Below are positions 1 through 6,436 of a DNA stretch of 15,815 bases, one piece after another. The position numbers were made by a program, and so were the translations under genes. The stretch's first letter is position 1; every line of letters begins with the position of its first letter. Below the pieces are notes generated by a model. It did no database searches. It saw nothing but the letters and a program-made list of their open reading frames with translations, and was not told the origin of the DNA. Source of the stretch: CAYOKT01 sp964404605 (GTDB taxonomy: Bacteria; Electryoneota; Electryoneia; Electryoneales; Electryoneaceae); the NCBI GenBank assembly GCA_964404605.1, contig CAYOKT010000064.1, positions 1 through 15,815 of the forward strand, read 5' to 3'.

Positions 1-242
1 GTTTCCGCGGGTGGGTGGTCCTGTCGGTTTTAACGGCAGGGTTTCTCGATGATGGCCTTTTTTCTTGCGCCACATCCTTTATTCTACCATGTAACACGAT
101 AGAAAACTGTCGGTTGCGGGCGCTGCTGGCCGGAGCCGCGCAGACGGAAGAGACAGCGCCGGCCCCGTGACCGCCCGGACGCCTCGTGGAATGGTCCCGG
201 ACAGGCGGGAAATCGGGGAGTGACAAGACAGGGAGAAGGGTG
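1..242. other. 5' intergenic region
   Basis: No gene is supported here. It contains a hairpin repeat near 20-40, a T-run at 58-63, and an AT-rich patch at 78-106 that stands out from the GC-rich surroundings and could hold a promoter for the phosphorylase gene. I could not match a convincing -35/-10 pair. A 9-base word, CTGTCGGTT, occurs at 21-29 and again at 107-115. An in-frame GTG at 186 would lengthen the downstream protein, but it has no ribosome binding site and the added residues do not look like the family. Confidence 0.5.
15..46. repeat. Hairpin repeat, family 2, copy A
   Basis: The stem is CCTGTCG (20-26) with CGGCAGG (34-40), closed by one T-G wobble, around a 7-base loop GTTTTAA. 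It begins with GTGGTCCTGTC, which recurs at 15722-15732. Over 32 aligned positions 23 are identical and most differences are transitions. The stem of the other copy keeps pairing through compensatory changes. It looks like a dispersed structured intergenic element; its function is unknown. Confidence 0.5.
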
Positions 243-944
243 ATGCTCGGTATCCTCGGCGGGACCTCGTTCCATGAGACCGGCCTTCTCACCGATGGCG
301 AGGAACGGCTCGTGGAGACCCCGATGGGCGCGGTAAGGGTCCACTGCGCCGGCGGCCTCGCCCTCATCGCCAGGCACGGCCGGGAGGGGCGCACGCCGCC
401 GCACAGCATCGACCACCATGCCCATCTCACCGCCCTCGCGCGGCTGGGCGCCGGCCGTATCGTCTCCTTCGGCTCCGTCGGTTCCCTGAAGCCGGAGCTG
501 CCGCCCGGCACGCTGCTCGTCCCCGATGACTACTTCGCCCCGTTCCGCGTGGTCACCTTCCACCATGACCGCATCCGGTTCACCGTGCCCGGCTTCGACC
601 CCGACTGGCGAGGGCGGGTGATCGACGCCCTGCGGGGGGCGGAGCTGCGCCCGGTGACGGCCGGGGTGTACGTGGAGACCCTCGGTCCGCGCTTCGAGAC
701 CCCCGCCGAGGTGCGCTGGCTGGCCACGGTGGGCGATGTCGTCGGGATGACCTGCGCCGCCGAGGCGACCCTCGCGCGGGAGCTGGAGATCCCCCTCGCC
801 GCCGTCTGCATGGTCGACAACTTCGCGCACGGCATCGGGGCGGAACCGCTCACCGGGAAAGCCTTCCGCCGCAGTGTGCGGGAGAATCGGGACACGGTGG
901 CCCGCGCCTTCCGCGCCGTGGCGGCGCTCGCCACGGCAGAATAG
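243..944 (+). CDS. Purine nucleoside phosphorylase, MTAP/MTIP family
   Basis: A 233-aa protein of the trimeric purine nucleoside phosphorylase superfamily, most like S-methyl-5'-thioadenosine (or thioinosine) phosphorylase. Family members split the N-glycosidic bond with phosphate to give free base and (methylthio)ribose-1-phosphate in the cytoplasm. Visible motifs are GGTS at residues 6-9 (phosphate loop), RHG at 44-46, ETLGPRFETPAE at 145-156, and GMT at 168-170 in the sugar-binding segment. The base-recognition segment reads MVDNF (190-194). The first Asp expected of adenine-specific enzymes (human MTAP pattern DYD) is there, but the second is Phe, so the base preference is uncertain. It is somewhat shorter than typical (about 250-290 aa). 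Start ATG 243 was chosen because AGGGAG (230-235) lies 7 nt upstream; GTG 240 and GTG 186 are less likely. It is monocistronic and convergent with the peptidase gene. Confidence 0.85.
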   Translation: MLGILGGTSFHETGLLTDGEERLVETPMGAVRVHCAGGLALIARHGREGRTPPHSIDHHAHLTALARLGAGRIVSFGSVGSLKPELPPGTLLVPDDYFAPFRVVTFHHDRIRFTVPGFDPDWRGRVIDALRGAELRPVTAGVYVETLGPRFETPAEVRWLATVGDVVGMTCAAEATLARELEIPLAAVCMVDNFAHGIGAEPLTGKAFRRSVRENRDTVARAFRAVAALATAE

Positions 945-946
945 AG

Positions 947-979
947 GCCGCCCCCGCCGGATCACACGGCGGGGGCGGC
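947..979. terminator. Perfect 13-bp hairpin between convergent genes
   Basis: GCCGCCCCCGCCG (947-959) pairs perfectly with 967-979 around a 7-nt loop, starting 3 nt after the phosphorylase stop codon. Only a TTTT (991-994) follows, some 11 nt away, so it is not a classic intrinsic terminator. Its strength and position between convergent genes make transcription termination or 3'-end protection likely for the plus-strand gene, perhaps also for the opposing one. Confidence 0.65.
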
Positions 980-998
980 GTCATGGCGCCTTTTCCCG

Positions 999-1032
999 AA
1001 AGGGTGGCCCGGGGCTTGCCCCGGGTTTCATA
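999..1032. repeat. Hairpin repeat, family 1, copy 1
   Basis: AAGGGTGG (1000-1007) precedes the stem CCCGGGG (1008-1014) / CCCCGGG (1019-1025) with loop CTTG, followed by TTTCATA. A second copy with the same flanks (AAGGGTGG ahead of the stem, CCCGGGTCTCACA at the end) lies at 15766-15798. The stems differ by paired changes. A further inverted match, CTTGCCC (1015-1021) with GGGCAAG (1039-1045), allows an alternative fold. It is probably a dispersed intergenic element that also serves the 3' end of the peptidase gene. Confidence 0.55.
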
Positions 1033-1101
1033 CGTGGTGGGCAAGTCCCGGGAAGCGAGGTAATACTCGAGCAGCGCCTTTCCCCGGTCCCTACGACCGC
1101 C

Positions 1102-2265
1102 TCACCCTCCGACGGTGAACGGCTCCAGCGGCAGAGCGGCGTCGAGGATCTCGTGCCCGTTCTCGGTCACGAGGAGCATGTTCTCCGTGCGGTACGCCCC
1201 CTCGCCCTTCTCGTACATCCCCGGCTCGTTGGTCACGATCATCCCCGGCTCGAGGACAATTCCCTGCCGGAAGGGGATGCCGAAGTCCTCCACGCCTTCC
1301 TGCAGGCGGCCGACCAGCGGCAGCTCGTGCACGTAGGCGCCGCCGGTGCCGTGCCCCGCGCTGTGGAAGGGCTTGGCGATCCCCGCCGCCTCCATCCCCG
1401 CCGCGTACTCCTCGCCCGCCTCGCAGGCCGGCAGCCCGGGCAGAATCTTCGCCTCCACCGCTGCCATCCACTTCTCCTGCAGCAGTTTCATCCCCTCGAA
1501 GATCGGCGGCAGCTCGCCCTGCAGGAGGATCATCCGGGTCATGTCCGTGCAGACACCCTTGTACTTGATGCCCCAGTCGACGAGCATCACCTTCCCCTCG
1601 CGCAGGGGGCGCGGCGGGCGGGTCATGTCCGGGTGCGGGGTGTCGGCGTCGGCGTCCATCGCCACCAGCGCCTCGAAGCTCGGGCCCTCCCCGCCCCGCT
1701 GGAGCGGCCACGCCTCCAGCTCGTCGCGGAAGTCCATGTCCGTCGCGGTGTCCAGGTTCGCCGGCAGCCACTCCTCGACCATGTGACGGAACTGGGCGAT
1801 GGCCAGCGCCACCGCCTCGCGGATCAAGGCCAGCTCGCGCTCTCCCTTGATCATCCGCAGCCGGTCGATGAAGCCCGGCGGCACCTCGAGGTTCTCCACC
1901 CCCACCATCCGCGGGAGAACCTGGAAGACATCCAGCGGCAGGCCGCGGGTGTCGAGCACGAGGGCGCCCGCCCCCTCCAGCAGCTCGCGCAGCTCCGGGT
2001 ACCGGTGCGGGTGTTTCGACGCCCAGATGAACGGCTCGACCCCGGGGATCTCCGGCACCCGGTTCTCGTACCGCCCGTCAGTGATGAAATAGGCCCTGTC
2101 CGGAAAAACCAGCAGGTGCGCATCCTTCTGGAAATCGGCGGGAACATCGGTCAACCAGCCGACATTGGCCGGATCGGTGACCAGCATCGGGGCGTCATGG
2201 GTCTCCCTGAGGGCGGCCTGCAGCCGGCCAAGGCGCTCGGTGAGAAGCTCGACGGGGGCGGACAT
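1102..2265 (-). CDS. M24 family metallopeptidase (Xaa-Pro aminopeptidase-like)
   Basis: A 387-aa protein with the two-domain layout of M24B peptidases: an N-terminal creatinase-like domain (about 1-135) and a pita-bread catalytic domain (about 140-385). These enzymes remove an N-terminal residue preceding proline, or cleave X-Pro dipeptides, using two metal ions in the cytoplasm. All metal ligands can be read: Asp230 (LVDWG), Asp241 (CTDMTR), His305 (AGHGTGG), Glu347 (TNEPGMY) and Glu361 (RTENML). His313 (YVHE) is the usual accessory histidine. It should therefore be active. Whether it is an aminopeptidase P, a prolidase or a creatinase-like variant cannot be decided from sequence. The start ATG (2263-2265) has AAGGAG (2275-2280, minus strand) 9 nt upstream. 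It is transcribed divergently from the glycan locus and is probably monocistronic. Confidence 0.88.
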   Translation of the reverse strand: MSAPVELLTERLGRLQAALRETHDAPMLVTDPANVGWLTDVPADFQKDAHLLVFPDRAYFITDGRYENRVPEIPGVEPFIWASKHPHRYPELRELLEGAGALVLDTRGLPLDVFQVLPRMVGVENLEVPPGFIDRLRMIKGERELALIREAVALAIAQFRHMVEEWLPANLDTATDMDFRDELEAWPLQRGGEGPSFEALVAMDADADTPHPDMTRPPRPLREGKVMLVDWGIKYKGVCTDMTRMILLQGELPPIFEGMKLLQEKWMAAVEAKILPGLPACEAGEEYAAGMEAAGIAKPFHSAGHGTGGAYVHELPLVGRLQEGVEDFGIPFRQGIVLEPGMIVTNEPGMYEKGEGAYRTENMLLVTENGHEILDAALPLEPFTVGG

Positions 2266-2501
2266 GTTTGCACTCTCCTTGTCTCTGTTTCCAGCTTGCC
2301 CGAAGGCGGATCAAAGTTCCGTGAAAGATGCGATTCCCGCCTCTTCATCGCAAGCGCCGTCTCGCGGGCGCACCGCCCCTTCCTCCCGGCGGCGGTTGTG
2401 CAGAGGGCGGGCCGGGGTATAGATTTCATCGCTCCCCCGCGCGAACATTCCGCCGCGCGGGCTCGCCGCGGCGCATCCCCGCCCCGATGGAGGAAAACCC
2501 G
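2266..2501. promoter_or_regulatory. Divergent intergenic region with possible promoter
   Basis: This 236-bp gap separates the peptidase gene (-) from the GT-C gene (+). For the plus strand, TTGTGC (2396-2401), 16 nt, then TATAGA (2418-2423) resembles a sigma70 promoter; the -35 is poor (3 of 6), the -10 fair (4 of 6). A short inverted repeat, TGCGAT (2329-2334) / ATCGCA (2347-2352), could be an operator. The peptidase ribosome binding site is at 2275-2280. I see no clear minus-strand promoter. Confidence 0.3.
2489..2493 (+). promoter_or_regulatory. Ribosome binding site that fixes the GTG start at 2502
   Basis: GGAGG at 2489-2493 lies 8 nt before GTG 2502. The in-frame ATG at 2487 overlaps this site and has no ribosome binding site of its own, so GTG 2502 is the better start. 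The open frame extending upstream to 2328 is not expected to be translated. Confidence 0.7.
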
Positions 2502-4520
2502 GTGCGTTCACGATCCGCCCTGACTACGACCGTCCTCCTCGCAACGCTCTGGCTGGCGATCTCCGTTCTCTTCGTTCTCCTGCGGCTGGACCACCTGCGC
2601 CAGGTTCTCGCCTCCCCCCCCGGCCGCATTTTGATCATCGACTCGCTCTATTACTACCAGTGGGCGCAGAAGATCGCCTCGGGGGCGGGGCTCGGCCCCA
2701 CGGTCTTCTTCATGAGCCCGCTCTACCCGCTGTTCATCGCCCTGGCGATGACCTTCCGCGGCGACGGCGTCGCGGCGACCATGCTGCTGCAAGTCCTGCT
2801 CTCGCTGCTCACCCTCGCCCTGATCGCCCGCTTCACCGTGCGGCGCTTCGGGCATGTCGCCGGCCTGCTCGCCGGGCTCATCTTCACCCTCTACGCCCCG
2901 GCGATCTACTACGACGGCGTGCTGCTCTCCGCGAGCCTGATCCTCTTCCTCACCATGGCCGCGCTCACCTTCCTCGATCTCGCCTCCGAGCACGGGGGGC
3001 GCGGCTGGACGGCCCTCGCGGGGGTGGCGATCGCGCTCAGCGCCCTCGCCCGCCCCAGCGCCCTGATCCTGCTGCCCCTGTTCGCTTGGGTGATGATCCG
3101 CCGCTGGAAGCGCTACGGCGCGGAGCTCGCCGCCATCCTGATCGGCGCGGCGCTGCTCGTCCTCTTCCCGGCGATGCTGCGAAACTACCTCCACGGCGGC
3201 GAGTGGTACCTGACCACCAACTCCGCCGGGGTCAACGTCTACATCGGCAACCACCCGAACGCCTCGGGGATCTACACCGAAGCCCCCTGGCTGACCAGCG
3301 CCCAACCGGAGAACGAGGCGGGGGAATACCGCCAGGAAGCGGAGAGGCGGACCGGACACCCGATGAGCGTCAGCGCCGCCTCCCGGTTCTGGCTGCGCAG
3401 CTCGCTCGGCTGGATCGCCGGCCACCCGGTCGAATGGCTGCTGCTCGAGGCGAAAAAACTGGCCTATTTCTTCAACGCCTTCGAGGTGCCGAACAACGTC
3501 GGCTACTACGGCGTGCGGGAGTACTCCACGGTGCTCCGGCGCCTCCGCTGGATGCACTTCGGCGTCCTCGCCCCCCTCGGGCTGGTCGGGTTGTTACTGG
3601 CGTGGCGGGAACGTTCGACGGACTGGGCGAAGTGGCTGGTCGGGGGCACCCTGGCCGCCTGCCTGATCGTCTTCGTCTCCTCGGAGTACCGTTACCCGAT
3701 CCTCGGCGTGCTGATCGCCTATGCCGCCGGGGCGGTCACCCGCATCGCGGCGATGCTGCGCGAGAAGCGCATCGAGCGCGCCCAGGTCGCCCTGATGGCG
3801 CTGCTCGTGCTCCTCATGGCCTGCAATGTCCCCTGGAAGCGGCTGAAAATCGCCTCCTCCCCGGGCGGGGATTACTTCAACTGGGCCTCCGTCTCCTTCG
3901 CCCGCGGCGACCTGACCAACGCCGCGTTGCTCTTCACCGCCTCCCTCTCCTGGAACCCGACCGGCGTGGAGAACCACATCCAGCTCGCCCAGGTGTACGA
4001 TGAGATGGGCCTGCACGACCTCGCGGACTGGGAATACCAGGCCGCCGGGATCACCCGGGAATCCTTCGCGGAAGCCCGGCTGCGGGTGGGCAACACCGAA
4101 CCGCTCCCCGACACGCTCTCCGGGGACACCGCCGGCCTGTCGCCCGGCCGATTGGCGGACCTCGGGGCACGCTTCAACCGCCTGAAGAAGTACCGCCATG
4201 CGGTCCGGGTCCTGTCCGCCGCCGTCGCCCGCGACACCACGAACCTCGATGCGCGGTTCGAGTATGCCTTCGCCCTCGAGGCGACCGGGCGCTGGAAGGA
4301 GGCGCTCGAGCAGTACTATGCCGTCGAGCGCCTCCGGCCGGAGGATCCCCTGCTTCCGCTGCGCATCGCCTGGACCTACCACGCCCTCGGCGACCCCGGA
4401 AGCGCACGCTCCACTTTGCGCCGTATGGAAAAGAAAATCGATGCACTGTCCGATAATGAAAGTAAGGAGCAGTGGCGGGCCGTCCTGCAGAAGGCCAGGG
4501 ACGAGATGATGAACTACTGA
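2502..4520 (+). CDS. GT-C type membrane glycosyltransferase with C-terminal TPR tail
   Basis: A 672-aa integral membrane protein. The N-terminal about 440 residues carry roughly ten hydrophobic segments (for example 11-29, 92-113, 118-137, 208-226, 377-393, 397-413, 427-441). The first large loop has Asp47 followed by LYYYQWA and then FFMSPLYPLF (69-78), the pattern of the PMT_2/ArnT-like GT-C family. These enzymes use polyprenyl-phosphate sugars on the outer face of the cytoplasmic membrane to glycosylate proteins or lipids. From about 455 to 645 there are about five TPR-like helical pairs (for example DARFEYAFALEATGRWKEAL at 583-602), presumably for protein contacts. Start GTG 2502 is set by GGAGG 8 nt upstream. 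It is the first gene of the co-directional glycan locus; a 95-bp gap containing a hairpin separates it from the sigma54 regulator. Donor and acceptor are unknown. Confidence 0.75.
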   Translation: MRSRSALTTTVLLATLWLAISVLFVLLRLDHLRQVLASPPGRILIIDSLYYYQWAQKIASGAGLGPTVFFMSPLYPLFIALAMTFRGDGVAATMLLQVLLSLLTLALIARFTVRRFGHVAGLLAGLIFTLYAPAIYYDGVLLSASLILFLTMAALTFLDLASEHGGRGWTALAGVAIALSALARPSALILLPLFAWVMIRRWKRYGAELAAILIGAALLVLFPAMLRNYLHGGEWYLTTNSAGVNVYIGNHPNASGIYTEAPWLTSAQPENEAGEYRQEAERRTGHPMSVSAASRFWLRSSLGWIAGHPVEWLLLEAKKLAYFFNAFEVPNNVGYYGVREYSTVLRRLRWMHFGVLAPLGLVGLLLAWRERSTDWAKWLVGGTLAACLIVFVSSEYRYPILGVLIAYAAGAVTRIAAMLREKRIERAQVALMALLVLLMACNVPWKRLKIASSPGGDYFNWASVSFARGDLTNAALLFTASLSWNPTGVENHIQLAQVYDEMGLHDLADWEYQAAGITRESFAEARLRVGNTEPLPDTLSGDTAGLSPGRLADLGARFNRLKKYRHAVRVLSAAVARDTTNLDARFEYAFALEATGRWKEALEQYYAVERLRPEDPLLPLRIAWTYHALGDPGSARSTLRRMEKKIDALSDNESKEQWRAVLQKARDEMMNY

Positions 4521-4560
4521 ACGCCCGCGCTGCGGAACCGGGCTCCGGGGCTTTGACGGC

Positions 4561-4588
4561 CGGGCGGAGGGATGGACTTCTCCGCCCG
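4561..4588 (+). terminator. 9-bp hairpin after the GT-C gene
   Basis: CGGGCGGAG (4561-4569) pairs perfectly with CTCCGCCCG (4580-4588) across a 10-nt loop, 40 nt after the stop codon. No T-run follows, so it could be a Rho-type terminator, a processing hairpin, or a leader structure for the regulator gene that starts 28 nt later. Confidence 0.4.
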
Positions 4589-4615
4589 CCGCCGCAGGGA
4601 TAGAACGGTCGCGCC

Positions 4616-5989
4616 ATGGCACTCCAGATCCTGATCGCCGATGACAATACCGGGGACGCTGAGCTCCTCGAGGAGGCGCTGGTGCGCTTCGGCGCCGAGG
4701 TGCGCCGTTGCGAGGACGGCGCCCGGGCCCTCGAGATCGTCCTCGACGGACAGGTGGACGCCCTGGTCAGCGAACTCGTCCTGCCGGAGTTGGGCGGAAA
4801 GGAACTGGCTCACCATATCCTCGCCGAACTGCCCCTCTTTCCGATCCTGATCCGGACCCGCTTCGGCGGCGTCGAAGACGCGTTCGAGCTGGCGAAACTC
4901 GGGGTGATCGACTTCTCGCTGAAGTCGGACGAGGTCGATGCCTTCGCCGAACGTGTGATCCGGATCGCCGCCGGGGAGCCCCGCCCCGAGCCCGCCGGGG
5001 AAGAGCCCGCTCCCGCGCTCGCTATGCCGTTCACCCGGTTTCTCTCGCGAAACGCCGAGACGGCGCGGGTCTTCAACCTCGCGATGCAGCGGGTCGCGCA
5101 GGCGCCGACCACGGTGCTCATCACGGGCGAGTCCGGCACCGGAAAGGAGCTGCTGGCCCGCACCATTCACGCCCACAGTCCGCGCGCGAAGGGCCCCTGG
5201 GTGGCCGTCAACTGCGCAGCCCTGCCGGAAAGCCTGATCGAAAGCGAACTCTTCGGCCATGAGAAGGGATCTTTCACCGGGGCGAACGCGCGTCGCATCG
5301 GACGCTTTGAACAGGCGGACGGCGGTACGTTCTTCCTCGACGAGGTCGGGGACCTCTCTCCCCTGGTGCAGACCAAGTTGCTGCGGGTGCTCCAGGAGCG
5401 CACCATCGAGCGGGTCGGGGGCGACCAGACAATCCGCGTCGATGTTCGCATCGTCGCCGCGACTCACCAGGACCTGAGGCAGCTCGTGGAGCGGAAAAAG
5501 TTCCGCGAAGACCTGTTCTACCGCCTCAGCGTCATCACCCTCGAGCTGCCCCCCCTGCGCGAACGGCCCGAGGACATCATCGGCCTCGCCAATTTCTTCA
5601 CCGATCGCTTCCGGAGAAAGGTCGGGCGCGAGCAGATGGCGCTCACCCCCCGGGCGATGCGTGCCCTGCGCAATTACCCCTGGCCGGGCAACGTCCGCGA
5701 ACTGGAAAACGTGATCGAACGCGCCGTGGTCCTCGCCCCCCGCGACCGCATCGAACTGGAAGACCTGCCCCCCGAGGTCCAGCAGGCCGTGAAAGAACCG
5801 CTGGAAGCCCTGCACCTGCGCGATGCACGCGCGCAATTCGAGCGGGAGTTCATCCTCGAAGCGTTGGAGGTGCTGAAGGGAAACGTCTCCGCCACCGCAC
5901 AGCGTCTCGGGATCGCCCGCAAGAATCTGCAGGAAAAAATCAAGAACTACGAGATCGATGTCGAGGCGATCCGCCGGGGAGAGGAGTGA
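4616..5989 (+). CDS. NtrC-family sigma54 activator with D-to-E receiver
   Basis: A 457-aa three-domain activator: receiver (1-120), Pro/Glu-rich linker (121-138), AAA+ sigma54-interaction domain (about 140-385), Fis-type helix-turn-helix (about 405-448, with NVSATAQRLGIARKNLQEKI). The ATPase is complete: Walker A GESGTGKE (171-178), sigma54-contact loop GSFTGA (218-223, a Ser variant of GAFTGA), Walker B with Asp242-Glu243, sensor I AATH (281-284), and WPGNVREL (356-363). In the receiver the acidic pair Asp9-Asp10, Thr81 and Lys103 are kept, but the residue in the phospho-acceptor position is Glu53 (codon GAA, 4772-4774) within VSELVLPELGG. Asp-to-Glu often mimics phosphorylation, so the protein may be constitutively active or controlled by its own synthesis; this is inference. 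The start ATG has only a weak AGGG 16 nt upstream. The next gene has a sigma54-type promoter, a likely target. Confidence 0.9.
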   Translation: MALQILIADDNTGDAELLEEALVRFGAEVRRCEDGARALEIVLDGQVDALVSELVLPELGGKELAHHILAELPLFPILIRTRFGGVEDAFELAKLGVIDFSLKSDEVDAFAERVIRIAAGEPRPEPAGEEPAPALAMPFTRFLSRNAETARVFNLAMQRVAQAPTTVLITGESGTGKELLARTIHAHSPRAKGPWVAVNCAALPESLIESELFGHEKGSFTGANARRIGRFEQADGGTFFLDEVGDLSPLVQTKLLRVLQERTIERVGGDQTIRVDVRIVAATHQDLRQLVERKKFREDLFYRLSVITLELPPLRERPEDIIGLANFFTDRFRRKVGREQMALTPRAMRALRNYPWPGNVRELENVIERAVVLAPRDRIELEDLPPEVQQAVKEPLEALHLRDARAQFEREFILEALEVLKGNVSATAQRLGIARKNLQEKIKNYEIDVEAIRRGEE

Positions 5990-6436
5990 CCCCTCCCGGC
6001 ACCCCCCCTCCAGCTCACCCCCGAACATCCATAACCTCATCGATATCAATCTCTTGACCACATACTCACAGCACGACCCCACCCCAGCATCCCGCATGGC
6101 GCTTCAACGGAAAGAACCGCCTGCCGCGCCCCACGCCGCGCCGGGCGGAGCCGCCCGGTCCATGCGAGACGGAACGCCGGCCGGACACACCTGCCAACCC
6201 GCGCCGGACTCCTTACATTAGGGGGTCCATGCCCGGGGCAGCCAGGGAGGATGCCCACCTTCGACCCTCCGCCGGGATGATGAGGAAAAGGGGTGTCGAT
6301 TCCGGGCCGGGACCGGGTGCGTGCCGATTACAGGAAAGAACAGCGTGAACGGTTCGAGTGCTGCGGAGAGGTTCCCCCGGGCGAGCCGTGGCGGCTGCAT
6401 TGCTCACACCGGCCTCGGCAGAACGGTCGGGGTGAA
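5990..6436. other. 447-bp intergenic region before the glycan operon
   Basis: No credible gene is visible. A comparatively AT-rich patch lies at 6030-6070, with ATCGAT and GATATC words, and could hold binding sites. A 7-bp hairpin, CCGGGCG (6141-6147) / CGCCCGG (6152-6158), follows. The sigma54-type element is at 6389-6404. The reading frame of the downstream gene stays open back to GTG 6293, which has AGGA (6283-6286) at good spacing. The extra 48 residues are charged, do not resemble the family and would cover the promoter, so I treat them as untranslated. Confidence 0.5.
6389..6404 (+). promoter_or_regulatory. Sigma54-type -24/-12 promoter
   Basis: TGGCGG (6389-6394), 5 nt, then TTGCT (6400-6404) matches the sigma54 consensus TGGCAC-N5-TTGCW at all key positions, with the strict GG-N10-GC spacing. 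Transcription would start near 6415, giving a leader of about 22 nt before ATG 6437. It sits immediately upstream of the initiating phosphotransferase, next to a gene for a sigma54 activator. Binding sites for the activator would be expected in 6000-6330. Confidence 0.6.

Noticed and set aside
53..68. Sigma54-like TGGC...TTGC upstream of the phosphorylase gene
   Set aside because: The spacing is GG-N11-GC, one base too long for a functional -24/-12 element.
81..89. Minus-strand extended -10 (TGGTAGAAT) near the left end
   Set aside because: No -35 at suitable spacing and no gene visible on that side within the window.
2328..2501. N-terminal extension of the GT-C gene
   Set aside because: It is Pro/Arg-rich, unlike a membrane-protein start, and the only good ribosome binding site serves GTG 2502.
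874..2523. Plus-strand 549-codon frame opposite the M24 peptidase
   Set aside because: It overlaps a peptidase with all catalytic ligands, shows no family motifs and has no ribosome binding site.
6293..6436. N-terminal extension of the sugar phosphotransferase from GTG 6293
   Set aside because: AGGA is well placed, but the 48 residues do not resemble the family and would cover the sigma54-type promoter. Kept as an alternative only.
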